Below, in pieces: positions 9,046 through 16,035 of a DNA stretch of 37,895 nt. The position numbers and the translations under genes were made by a program. The stretch spans positions 1 to 37,895 of the forward strand of contig PEXX01000036.1 of assembly GCA_002778965.1 (NCBI GenBank). The letters are read 5' to 3'. This stretch comes from Candidatus Kuenenbacteria bacterium CG08_land_8_20_14_0_20_37_23 (GTDB lineage: Bacteria; Patescibacteriota; Patescibacteriia; UBA2196; GWA2-42-15). The notes under the pieces were generated by a model. That model worked only from the letters and a program-made list of their open reading frames with translations, made no database searches and had not been told where the DNA came from. Numbering within the stretch: position 1 is the stretch's first letter; each line of letters begins with the position of its first letter.

Positions 9046-9546
9046 ATGATTAAAAAATTTTTTAATAAAATAATCGATAGATTCCGTTCCTTGCCATGTA
9101 TTAGAAAAAATCCTAGCGTTAAAGAAATCATTAAATACTCAATAGTTGGTAATTTCACGAGCATCCTGGATTTTGCCCTTTACATTTATCTGACTCGTTT
9201 TTTTCCATTTTGGAAGGAGCACTATTTGACGGCTAACTTTTTCGCAATATTGATAGATAGCGTCATTCGTTTTATTTTGCACAAAAAGTGGACATTCAGA
9301 AATGAAGGAAAAAATATCCATACGCAATATCTAAAATTCACCATAGTTTGCCTTTTGATCATGCTCACGGGTGAAGTTCTTCTCTATACAGCAGTTGAAT
9401 ATTTTGGTATTGGTGATGTTTTGGGTAAGCTTATTTCGTCTGTTATTATAACGATGTTTGCTTTCTTAAGCACTAAGTTGTGGGTCTTTGGACGCTCAAA
9501 AGAAAAACATATTGAAAAATATACTGGTCAAAATCTAAAAATTTGA
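9046..9546 (+). CDS. GtrA family membrane protein
   Basis: A 166-aa protein with four predicted membrane helices after a basic N-terminus. KYSIVGNFTSILDFALYIYL and the later HKKWTFRNEG match the GtrA (PF04138) pattern, whose members are thought to flip or hand over polyprenyl-phosphate-linked sugars. It sits between the glycan polymerase/protease genes and a sugar-nucleotide SDR, consistent with a role in glycan decoration. The start ATG has no clear ribosome binding site, which is usual here. The promoter of the next gene overlaps its stop codon. Confidence 0.87.
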   Translation: MIKKFFNKIIDRFRSLPCIRKNPSVKEIIKYSIVGNFTSILDFALYIYLTRFFPFWKEHYLTANFFAILIDSVIRFILHKKWTFRNEGKNIHTQYLKFTIVCLLIMLTGEVLLYTAVEYFGIGDVLGKLISSVIITMFAFLSTKLWVFGRSKEKHIEKYTGQNLKI

Positions 9547-9565
9547 TATAATCAAATATAATCAA
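9525..9565 (+). promoter_or_regulatory. Extended -10 promoter with tandem 10-bp repeat upstream of the sugar-nucleotide SDR
   Basis: TGGTCA (9525-9530), a 16-nt spacer, and an extended -10 TGATATAAT (9544-9552) overlapping the gtrA-like stop codon. ATATAATCAA occurs twice head to tail at 9546-9555 and 9556-9565, and ATTTGA/TCAAAT forms a small inverted repeat around the -10. This could be a regulator site or chance in AT-rich DNA. Confidence 0.4.
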
Positions 9566-9586
9566 CTAATATAAGAATTTTAATAT

Positions 9587-10597
9587 ATGAACATGTCAAC
9601 TTTGGCAACAGGAAGACCAAATATTATTATTACTGGCGGGGCAGGATTTCTTGGCTCGAATCTGGCGGGAGACATGGTCAAGACAAGCAACATTATCTGC
9701 ATTGATAATTTTATAACTGGCAACCAAAAAAATATTGATATACTATTGCAAAATCCGTATTTTGAATTTTTGCGGCATGATATCACTCGTCCTCTTGATT
9801 TCGACCAATTTCCAGAATTAAAAAAATTCCAAATTAAAGCGCAGGGGATCCAGTCAATTTATAATTTTGCCTGTCCGACATCGCCTTCAAATCACGCGAA
9901 ACTTGCGCTGGAGATACTTGAAGCCAACTCGTCTGGCACGAAAAATATGCTTGATCTGGCAAAAGAGTACCATGCCGTTTTTGTCCACATCTCAAGTCAG
10001 CATATTTATGGAAAGGCAATGTCAAGCCAGCCGATTAAAGAAAGCTATCTTGGAGCAGTTGACCCAATCGGTCCCAGAAGCGCCTATGACGAGGGAAAAA
10101 GATTCGCGGAAACAATAGCTAGTTATTACAAAAGGCAATTTAATTTGAACGTGAAAATAGCCCGCCTGTTCACATGTTATGGTCCCAAAATGGCTATTAA
10201 TGACGGCCGTTCAATTCCTGACTTTATTTTTGACGCCTTGAACAATAAAGATTTAATAATCTATGGAGATGAAAAAACCGAAAATACTTTTTGTTATGTC
10301 GCTGATATTGTGGATGCTTTGATAAAAATTGAAAAATCATCGCTTGCTGGTGCTGTCAATATTGGACATTATGAAAAATATACGCTGAAAAATATTGCGG
10401 AACGTATTATCAAATTGTGTGAATCATCCTCGGTTATCACTTATAAAGAACCAGACTGGCACGTAGCCTCATACAATATTCCTGATATTTCTCTGGCTAA
10501 AGAAGAGCTTGGCTGGTTTCCAATGGTGGACATAGAAGATGGGCTGTTGCGTACTATTGAATATATGAGATCAAATTTAAGGATCTATCAAATATAG
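9587..10597 (+). CDS. NAD-dependent sugar-nucleotide epimerase/decarboxylase (UDP-glucuronate decarboxylase-like)
   Basis: Extended short-chain dehydrogenase, 336 aa. The NAD-binding motif TGGAGFLGS is at 16-24, the catalytic pair Tyr167 and Lys171 in RSAYDEGKR, and further UXS-type segments are FACPTSPSNHAK and ARLFTCYGPKMAINDGR. These favour UDP-glucuronate decarboxylase (making UDP-xylose). However, the usual TSEVYG reads SSQHIYG here, so the Glu important in that family is replaced by His, while the Ser at the GalE position is kept (Ser137). The exact reaction is therefore uncertain; it may be a related epimerase or dehydratase. It supplies a precursor for the glycan genes around it. Start ATG 9587; an ATG two codons later is equally possible. 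Confidence 0.85.
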   Translation: MNMSTLATGRPNIIITGGAGFLGSNLAGDMVKTSNIICIDNFITGNQKNIDILLQNPYFEFLRHDITRPLDFDQFPELKKFQIKAQGIQSIYNFACPTSPSNHAKLALEILEANSSGTKNMLDLAKEYHAVFVHISSQHIYGKAMSSQPIKESYLGAVDPIGPRSAYDEGKRFAETIASYYKRQFNLNVKIARLFTCYGPKMAINDGRSIPDFIFDALNNKDLIIYGDEKTENTFCYVADIVDALIKIEKSSLAGAVNIGHYEKYTLKNIAERIIKLCESSSVITYKEPDWHVASYNIPDISLAKEELGWFPMVDIEDGLLRTIEYMRSNLRIYQI

Positions 10598-10605
10598 TAA
10601 ATCCC

Positions 10606-10647
10606 AAATTCTAAATCCAAACTAAAATTATTCTGGATTCAGAATTT
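10606..10647 (+). terminator. Long hairpin after the sugar-nucleotide SDR
   Basis: The arm at 10606-10619 (AAATTCTAAATCCA) pairs with 10634-10647 (TGGATTCAGAATTT) at 13 of 14 positions with a 14-nt loop, 9 nt after the stop codon at 10597. The downstream sequence is T-rich but has no strict T-run, so it may be a weak terminator or an mRNA 3'-end stabiliser. Confidence 0.45.
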
Positions 10648-10694
10648 TGAATTTTATAAAAATGTTTCAATTAATTATTAATAAAGTGCGGAGT

Positions 10695-10759
10695 ACTCTA
10701 GCGCCTAACGGCGCAACAGAGTGCCAATTCTCGCTGCTCGACGCAAAAGAGTTTGCGTC
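10695..10759 (+). promoter_or_regulatory. Structured leader upstream of metK
   Basis: Two adjacent stem-loops lie 19-83 nt before the metK ATG. The first is ACTCT (10695-10699) with AGAGT (10718-10722), enclosing GCGCC/GGCGC (10701-10705/10710-10714) with a TAAC tetraloop. The second is a perfect 8-bp stem GACGCAAA/TTTGCGTC (10740-10747/10752-10759) with loop AGAG. No known SAM riboswitch consensus could be matched by eye. There is no T-run, so any control would act on translation or RNA stability. Confidence 0.4.
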
Positions 10760-10777
10760 TGGCTAAACGCTGGAACT

Positions 10778-11935
10778 ATGTTAAAACATATTTTTACTTC
10801 AGAATCCGTCACAGAAGGCCATCCTGATAAAATCGCGGACCAAATATCCGACGCCATTTTAGATGAGCTTATTAGACAAGACAAATTTAGTCACGCCGGC
10901 ATTGAAACTTTGCTCTCTACGGGGCTGGTGGTTATCGCCGGACAGATCAGAACCAAGGGCTATGTTGATATAGCTAAAATTGCGAGACAAACCATCAAAG
11001 AAATCGGCTATAACAACGGTAATATCGGTTTTTCCGCAGATGATTGCGGCGTCATCGTGGCAATTGATGAACAATCTCCGGATATTGCTCAAGGTGTTGA
11101 TAAAAATAAAGGCAAATATAAAAAACAAGGAGCCGGGGATCAGGGTTTAATGTTCGGTTATGCCTGTCGCGAAACTCGCGAGCTGATGCCGCTCTCAATT
11201 CTTATGTCGCATAAAATGGCCGCCAGACTGGCCGCGGTCAGAAAAAATAAAACCTTGCCTTATCTGCGGCCAGACGGCAAAATAGAATTGGCCGTTGAAT
11301 ATGAAAACACCAAACCGAAAAGACTGGATACGATAGTGGTGGCGGCCCAGCATAATGAGAAAATTTCCTTGCAAAAAATCCAGGCTGATATTATTAAATA
11401 TGTTGTTAAACCTGTTGCCGGCAAATATTTAGACGACAAGACAAAATTTTTTGTCAATGCCACTGGCCGTTTTGTCAAAGGCGGACCGCCAGCTGACACC
11501 GGTCTCACGGGTCGCAAAATTATTGTGGACACTTATGGCGGCCATGGCGCACACGGCGGCGGTTGTTTTTCCGGCAAGGACCCGAGTAAGGTTGACCGTT
11601 CCGCGTCCTATATGGCGCGCTATATTGCCAAAAATATGGTGGCGGCGGGTCTGGCTGATAGATGCGAAATTCAAATCGCTTATGTCATTGGCGTGGCCGA
11701 ACCGGTTTCAGTCTTAGTTGACACCAAGGGCACTGGAAAAATAAATGATGAAAAACTGGAAAAAATCGTTCGTCAAGAATTTCCTCTTACACCTGAAGGT
11801 ATTATCAACCACCTGCGACTATTGCGACCTATTTACAAAAAAACAGCGACCTACGGCCATTTTGGCCGCGAATTGCCGGAATTCACCTGGGAGAAAAAAG
11901 ACAAAATTGCTATTCTGAAAAAATATTTAAGATAA
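10778..11935 (+). CDS. metK: S-adenosylmethionine synthetase
   Basis: Makes S-adenosylmethionine from methionine and ATP in the cytoplasm, the methyl donor of the cell. The 385-aa chain has the normal length and the family motifs: FTSESVTEGHPDKIADQISD at the N-terminus (His and Asp for ATP and metal), GAGDQGLMFGYA in the middle, and DTYGGHGAHGGGCFSGKDPS with VDRSASYMARYIAKN towards the C-terminus. The frame opens earlier at a GTG (10721), but the 19 extra codons cover the two hairpins of the leader and are not family-like, so the ATG at 10778 is chosen. It stands alone, with its own upstream structure. Confidence 0.97.
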   Translation: MLKHIFTSESVTEGHPDKIADQISDAILDELIRQDKFSHAGIETLLSTGLVVIAGQIRTKGYVDIAKIARQTIKEIGYNNGNIGFSADDCGVIVAIDEQSPDIAQGVDKNKGKYKKQGAGDQGLMFGYACRETRELMPLSILMSHKMAARLAAVRKNKTLPYLRPDGKIELAVEYENTKPKRLDTIVVAAQHNEKISLQKIQADIIKYVVKPVAGKYLDDKTKFFVNATGRFVKGGPPADTGLTGRKIIVDTYGGHGAHGGGCFSGKDPSKVDRSASYMARYIAKNMVAAGLADRCEIQIAYVIGVAEPVSVLVDTKGTGKINDEKLEKIVRQEFPLTPEGIINHLRLLRPIYKKTATYGHFGRELPEFTWEKKDKIAILKKYLR

Positions 11936-11945
11936 AATAATTTAT

Positions 11946-11974
11946 TTAACCATTTTCCCAAATTGTGGTATAAT
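11946..11974 (+). promoter_or_regulatory. Extended -10 promoter upstream of mini-ORF and pilin gene
   Basis: TTAACC (11946-11951), 17-nt spacer, then TGGTATAAT (11966-11974) with the TG extension. It lies just after metK and would transcribe the CxxC mini-ORF region and, about 195 nt further on, the pilin-like gene. Confidence 0.5.
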
Positions 11975-12007
11975 AAAGTCATTAGCTTATTTTCATATTA
12001 AAACCTC

Positions 12008-12151
12008 ATGCAAATAACCTACTGTGACAAATGCAACCAGCAAAGAAATAATATTGTCAAAGTGTTGCGCAATTAGTATCAGCATCGGAAAATAATACTT
12101 TGCGGTTCGTCTTTAAGCGGTAATCTTAGCCAAAATAGAGTTAAAATTTAA
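12008..12151 (+). pseudogene. Tiny Cys-pair ORF interrupted by an in-frame TAG (possible zinc-ribbon remnant)
   Basis: ATG 12008 opens MQITYCDKCNQQRNN..., with a CxxC pair like the first knuckle of a small zinc ribbon. It stops at TAG (12074-12076) after 22 codons, but the same frame stays open for 24 more codons (YQHRKIILCGSSLSGN...) to a TAA at 12149. The second Cys pair expected for a zinc ribbon is missing. It lies between a good promoter and the pilin gene. Either a decayed gene or a leader peptide; low confidence. Confidence 0.3.
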
Positions 12152-12168
12152 AATTGATCCCAACACCT

Positions 12169-12543
12169 ATGCTTCCCAAAACTCATTTCCGTAAATTCAC
12201 GTTAATTATACTTCTCTTTATTCTATGCGCCAGTTTTTTAATAGCTCAAACAGCCGATACAACTTCCATAGAAAATCCATTAAAGAAAGAAGGCGGGCCA
12301 ATTGATCCGGAAGAATTATATGGGAGAATCATTTCCGGACTTTTAGGCTTTGTAGGCATTGTTTCACTGGTAGCTTTTGTATATGCCGGTTTTGTTTTTT
12401 TGATTTCCGCAGGTAATCCGGAACGGGTCAAAAAAGCAAAAGACACCATGATATACGCGGTAATTGGCGTGTTCGTTTCTATGGCCTCTTACGCTATTTT
12501 AAGTTTTATCTTCACCACTTTGGAAGAATCCACCGGACAATAA
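12169..12543 (+). CDS. Small pilin-like two-TM protein (TrbC/VirB2-like)
   Basis: A 124-aa protein with a cleavable signal-like segment (about residues 10-26, LIILLFILCASFLIAQ) and two further hydrophobic helices separated by a short basic loop, NPERVKKAKDTM. This signal plus two-helix plan, with the GNPERVKKAK turn, is the type IV secretion pilin-like family widespread in CPR genomes. I prefer the ATG at 12169 to the TTG at 12154. No other conjugation genes are nearby, so it probably contributes to a surface filament or an unknown membrane assembly. Confidence 0.75.
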   Translation: MLPKTHFRKFTLIILLFILCASFLIAQTADTTSIENPLKKEGGPIDPEELYGRIISGLLGFVGIVSLVAFVYAGFVFLISAGNPERVKKAKDTMIYAVIGVFVSMASYAILSFIFTTLEESTGQ

Positions 12544-12560
12544 ACCCATGTTTTTTATTT

Positions 12561-12706
12561 TTTAACTTTAACCCACAATAACTCCGGAGAACTGAAGGCA
12601 GGTCAAGTGGGTAAAGATAGAAGGCGTCATAAATTATTGGTATTTATAACGACGTCTTCAGGTCTGGCGTATACGCACTTCCTACCCTCAGATCTCTATA
12701 GTTATT
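12561..12706 (+). ncRNA. Candidate structured RNA
   Basis: A closing stem joins 12577-12595 with 12688-12706: AATAACT/AGTTATT, a 3x3 loop, GAGA/TCTC, one mismatch, CTGA/TCAG. Inside, AAGTG/CACTT (12605-12609/12676-12680) and a strong hairpin GAAGGCGTC/GACGTCTTC (one G-U) extended by ATAAAT/ATTTAT (12620-12634/12642-12659) nest to give a rod-like fold. A competing pairing, CTTTAACCCAC (12566-12576) with GTGGGTAAAG (12607-12616), crosses the closing stem, so a pseudoknot or a switch is possible. I found no match to SRP, tmRNA or the common riboswitch consensus motifs. Strand is assumed from neighbouring genes. Confidence 0.5.
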
Positions 12707-12909
12707 TTCATTAAAAAATTAAATAAGATAATTATCTTAAATCATGTGACCTTATCTAAGCATATTTTAATAATTTTGTCAAGTATTTATTAAAAAATTC
12801 AAAAAGGCCTATAATAAATATACTTGTGTATCATAAATACATTACCGATTCTTGTTAACTTTCAGCCCGCGGCTGGATAGCCACAAGCTGATTTTTTATT
12901 TATCGTTTT
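12707..12909 (+). other. AT-rich spacer with leader hairpin before the SDR gene
   Basis: Holds a 14-bp palindrome AAGATAATTATCTT near 12726, a TATAAT at 12810-12815 without a good -35, and, at 12851-12898, a stem-loop followed by T-rich sequence: CTTGT (12851-12855) pairs with ACAAG (12883-12887), CAGCC/GGCTG (12863-12867/12871-12875) lies inside, and a six-T run follows. It ends a dozen bases before the ATG and could be an attenuator. No gene seen. Confidence 0.4.
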
Positions 12910-13821
12910 ATGGCCATTTTGGTTACCGGGGGTGCAGGGTTTATTGGCTCGCATCTAACCGACAGTTTAATAGCCAAAAAACACCGAGTCATCGTTTTGG
13001 ATGACCTGTCTTCGGGGTTTAAAAAAAATATCAATGCCCAAGCCAAATTTTACCAACTGGACATTCAAAACAAAAAACTGAAAAATATTTTCAAAAAAGA
13101 AAAACCAAAGATTGTTTATCACTTGGCTGCCCAAATAAATGTCAGAAGATCAATTCAGGACCCAATTTTTGATGCCCAGAAGAATATTTTGGGTTCGCTA
13201 AATCTGCTGGAAAATTGCATAAAATATGCAGTAAAAAAATTTATCTTTATTTCAACAGGCGGAGCCATCTATGGCGATGGCGTTAAAGTTCCCACTCAGG
13301 AAAATGCCTTGAAACGGCCAACTTCGCCGTATGGCATTGCCAAATTATCTATTGAAAAATATCTCCACTACTACAACAATCAATATAACTTTAGATATAC
13401 TGTTCTACGTTTAGCCAATGTTTACGGTCCGCGCCAAAATTGGGAAGGCGAAGCTGGCGTAGTCGCTATTTTTTTAAATAATTTGAAAAATAAAAAACCT
13501 CTTAAAATTTTTGGCGGAAAACAAACCAGGGATTTTGTTTATGTATCCGATGTTGTGAATGCGTGCATCAAAGTGCTAAATCAAAAAAAAACAGCTATTT
13601 ACAATATCGGCACCGGAGAAGAAACAACCGTCAACCAGCTCGCAAAAAAAATATTAAAAATTTCAAACAAAAAAAACACAATTAAACATTTGCCATATAT
13701 CAAAGGCGAACAATTGAAAAATTGTCTGTCTTTTGCTAAAATAAAACAAGAGTTGCAATGGCAACCGCAATATGATTTAAATAGGGGATTGGAAGCAACC
13801 ATGGACTATTTTAAAAAATAA
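12910..13821 (+). CDS. NAD-dependent epimerase/dehydratase (UDP-glucose 4-epimerase-like)
   Basis: Extended SDR of 303 aa. VTGGAGFIGSH near the N-terminus binds NAD, DDLSSG follows the second strand, STGGAIYGDG and the Tyr-x-x-x-Lys in SPYGIAKLSIEKYL form the active site, and RLANVYGPRQ and TRDFVYVSDVV are typical of GalE-like epimerases. Likely substrate is a UDP-hexose, giving UDP-galactose or a related sugar for surface glycan. It is monocistronic, behind a structured leader, and many Lys/Ile/Asn codons reflect the AT-rich genome. A dTDP-glucose dehydratase role is less likely from the motifs. Confidence 0.85.
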   Translation: MAILVTGGAGFIGSHLTDSLIAKKHRVIVLDDLSSGFKKNINAQAKFYQLDIQNKKLKNIFKKEKPKIVYHLAAQINVRRSIQDPIFDAQKNILGSLNLLENCIKYAVKKFIFISTGGAIYGDGVKVPTQENALKRPTSPYGIAKLSIEKYLHYYNNQYNFRYTVLRLANVYGPRQNWEGEAGVVAIFLNNLKNKKPLKIFGGKQTRDFVYVSDVVNACIKVLNQKKTAIYNIGTGEETTVNQLAKKILKISNKKNTIKHLPYIKGEQLKNCLSFAKIKQELQWQPQYDLNRGLEATMDYFKK

Positions 13822-13899
13822 AGACCAGATTTCATTTATTTTAATTCCAGTATCGGTATATCATAAAAACATTTTTCTGATTTTATTTATTTCCATACT

Positions 13900-15156
13900 A
13901 TGCTCCCCCAAAAATCCTTTTTACAAACCATGCACATGAAAACTCAATTAAATAAATATTTTTTACTTATCCTTATTTTGGGTTTTATTTTGTCGCCATG
14001 TTATATTTTGGCTGAAGTCGGAGGCGAAAGTGAAATCAAAAAATTGGCGGATGAAATTAAAGACAAACAGGTTCAAATAGACGAGCTGCGCGCTAAAATT
14101 GAGATCTACCAGAAAAATTTATCAAAGGCTCAATCTGAAACAAACTCGCTGAAAAATCAAATATATATTTTAGAGACTAAAATTGATAAAAAAGAAACTG
14201 AAATAAAACTTAATCAAGAAGAAACTGAAGAAACAAATTTGGAAATAAAAAAAACCGAGGAGGAAATTGAGTACAACGCGGAAGAAACGCAGGACAAAAA
14301 GAAAAAACTTGGGAAATTGTTGAGAGAGAGATATATTATAGATCAAAAAAATGACCTTGAGATAATCATTTTGAATGAGTCGCTGTCAGATTTCTTTCGC
14401 GTATTTCAAACTGCGGAAACAATCCAGGCAAGCGTTAACCAAACACTCATAGAGCTTAAAGAATTAAAAAAAAATCTGTTTGGGAAACAGCTTGAGTTAG
14501 AAGAAAAAAAGGAAAAACTTAACCATCTTAATGATGAATTGACAGGCTATAAAACAAATCTGGAGAGCCAACAATCAGTCAAGCAAAATATTTTATATCA
14601 GACAAAAAATTCGGAAGAGCGCTACGAAAACATGGTTAATGAACTCAGACTGGAACAGCAGCGCATGAACTCCGAGATTGTTGTTTTGGAAAAAACTATT
14701 CGTCAGAAACTTACTGATGACAAAAATAAGCTTGCCGAGCTTGGCAACGCAACATTTACATGGCCTGTGCCTAGTAGATATGTTACTGCCGCTTTCCATG
14801 ATCCTGATTATCCATTTCGCTATATTTTTGAACATCCCGGGATTGATATCAGAGCTTCGCAAGGCACGCCTCTCAAAGCATCCGCTTCAGGATATGTGGC
14901 GAAAGTTCAAGATGGTGGACGTTACGGTTATTCATATATTATGCTAATTCACAATGATGGCTTTGCCACTGTTTACGGCCACTTGAGCAAAATGTATGTG
15001 TCAGCGGATCAATTCGTCACTCAAGGCGAAGTAATTGGCGCGACCGGCGGCATGCCAGGCACTCATGGTGCCGGCCGTCTGACTACAGCTCCCCATATCC
15101 ATTTTGAGATAAGAAAAAATGGCATACCAGTCAATCCACTGGACTATCTGCCTTGA
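13900..15156 (+). CDS. Coiled-coil M23 family peptidoglycan endopeptidase
   Basis: Secreted murein hydrolase or hydrolase activator of the EnvC/NlpD type, 418 aa. A signal peptide is visible (FLLILILGFILSPCYILA, about 21-38). Residues 45-290 are heptad-rich coiled coil with long runs of Glu/Lys. The C-terminal LytM/M23 domain has the zinc ligands and catalytic His intact: His312 and Asp316 in HPGID, His399 and His401 in HIHFE, plus YGH at 359-361. It cuts peptide cross-links or positions another hydrolase at division. The ATG at 13900 is used, but ATGs at residues 11 and 13 would give a more normal signal peptide and may be the real start. It is 3 nt upstream of the zincin gene. Confidence 0.9.
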   Translation: MLPQKSFLQTMHMKTQLNKYFLLILILGFILSPCYILAEVGGESEIKKLADEIKDKQVQIDELRAKIEIYQKNLSKAQSETNSLKNQIYILETKIDKKETEIKLNQEETEETNLEIKKTEEEIEYNAEETQDKKKKLGKLLRERYIIDQKNDLEIIILNESLSDFFRVFQTAETIQASVNQTLIELKELKKNLFGKQLELEEKKEKLNHLNDELTGYKTNLESQQSVKQNILYQTKNSEERYENMVNELRLEQQRMNSEIVVLEKTIRQKLTDDKNKLAELGNATFTWPVPSRYVTAAFHDPDYPFRYIFEHPGIDIRASQGTPLKASASGYVAKVQDGGRYGYSYIMLIHNDGFATVYGHLSKMYVSADQFVTQGEVIGATGGMPGTHGAGRLTTAPHIHFEIRKNGIPVNPLDYLP

Positions 15157-15159
15157 TTT

Positions 15160-15555
15160 ATGTCTCATGAAGAACAAATTGTCCAAATATTCTCCCGACT
15201 TAAGGAGATTTTTATTTTAGAAAATTTTCAATTCAAAATCATGCGCCGCCAGATAGACGAAGAGGGGAGAGGGGTGCTCAATTTGAAACGCAGCTACCGC
15301 CTAGCCCATACCAGCCTCAAAAACAAAACAATTACCGTTGATATCTACACACCGCGTTTCCGCAAGCCCAAATCAATCAGGTCAATTTTGAATATTCTCG
15401 CTCATGAAATCGCCCATCACCAAAAACTACCCTTCCGCCAACGCTTCCGCGGCCGTATTATTACTCGTCAGCACTATCCCGCTTTTTATGAGCAGGTTAA
15501 TAAAAATATAGAAAAAATAAAGAGAGACGAGATTTTAAAAGAATATTTTAAATAA
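15160..15555 (+). CDS. Small zinc metallopeptidase-like protein (SprT/YgjP-like HExxH)
   Basis: A 131-aa cytoplasmic-looking protein with NILAHEIAHHQ: His82-Glu83-...-His86 is a zincin motif, and His105 in RQHYPAFYEQ is a good third ligand, as in YgjP/SprT-like proteins. The N-terminal region is a small basic beta-rich domain. No signal peptide. It starts 3 nt after the M23 stop, so the two are co-translated, which hints at a joint role in envelope turnover, although SprT-like relatives act on protein-DNA links. Function therefore uncertain. Confidence 0.7.
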   Translation: MSHEEQIVQIFSRLKEIFILENFQFKIMRRQIDEEGRGVLNLKRSYRLAHTSLKNKTITVDIYTPRFRKPKSIRSILNILAHEIAHHQKLPFRQRFRGRIITRQHYPAFYEQVNKNIEKIKRDEILKEYFK

Positions 15556-15565
15556 GGAGTAAAAA

Positions 15566-15622
15566 ATGGATTTCATATTTACCTTTTCTTTTTTGCGTAT
15601 CAATATAATACGCTTATCATAG
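15566..15622 (+). CDS. Possible 18-aa peptide with strong Shine-Dalgarno
   Basis: ATG 15566 is preceded at the right distance by AAGGAG (15554-15559), the best ribosome binding site near here, which overlaps the zincin stop codon. The frame reads MDFIFTFSFLRINIIRLS and stops at TAG. A GCGTAT/ATACGC stem-loop (15595-15600/15608-15613) covers its 3' half. It may be a real micropeptide or a chance signal. Confidence 0.25.
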   Translation: MDFIFTFSFLRINIIRLS

Positions 15623-15681
15623 CCCAATGATACAAAAATTACGCGCCAAACCAACTCCCAACAATAGCCGCTAACATTTAT

Positions 15682-15708
15682 TTGACATAAATTTAATAAT
15701 GATATAAT
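15682..15708 (+). promoter_or_regulatory. Promoter of toxin-antitoxin operon
   Basis: Consensus TTGACA (15682-15687), a short 15-nt spacer and an extended -10 TGATATAAT (15700-15708), about 36 nt before the antitoxin ATG. This is the most canonical promoter in the window. Confidence 0.7.
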
Positions 15709-15709
15709 C

Positions 15710-15735
15710 TATAATTAAATATATCATTAATTATA
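15710..15735. promoter_or_regulatory. Operator-like inverted repeat of the toxin-antitoxin operon
   Basis: TATAATTAA (15710-15718) and TTAATTATA (15727-15735) form a perfect 9-bp inverted repeat with an 8-bp spacer, between the -10 box and the start codon. In addition ATATAATCTA occurs at 15702-15711 and again at 15733-15742, 31 bp apart, about three helical turns. The position fits autorepression by the antitoxin-toxin complex. Confidence 0.6.
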
Positions 15736-15744
15736 TAATCTAAT

Positions 15745-16032
15745 ATGAACTCTATTCTACCTCAAACAATCTCTATCAGTGATTTACAGAAGAGAACCAA
15801 AGAAATATTTGATACTAAATTACAGGATAATGCCCCAACTCTGATACTCAATAGAAATGAGAAAGTCGGAGTTTTAATCAAACCCATGTTTTTTGAGGAA
15901 TTAATGTCAACCTATGAAGATTATCTGGACGGATTGGAGCTAATGAACGCCATCAACACCACTCCCAAAAAAGACCTTGAACCTTGGGATAAAATAAAGT
16001 TAGAGTTAAAAAAACACGGCAAATTATCCTAA
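15745..16032 (+). CDS. Type II antitoxin, Phd/YefM family
   Basis: A 95-aa protein whose N-terminal half (ISISDLQKRTKEIFD...PTLILNRNEKVGVLIKP) has the Phd/YefM DNA-binding fold, followed by a charged tail (KKDLEPWDKIKLELKKHG) that would wrap around the toxin. It lies directly downstream of a promoter with an inverted-repeat operator and 3 nt before the toxin gene, the standard antitoxin-first order. It should neutralise the toxin and repress its own operon. Confidence 0.85.
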   Translation: MNSILPQTISISDLQKRTKEIFDTKLQDNAPTLILNRNEKVGVLIKPMFFEELMSTYEDYLDGLELMNAINTTPKKDLEPWDKIKLELKKHGKLS

Positions 16033-16035
16033 AAT

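Noticed and set aside
10695..10759. Known SAM-I riboswitch
   Set aside because: The conserved SAM-I core elements are absent and the region is too short for that fold.
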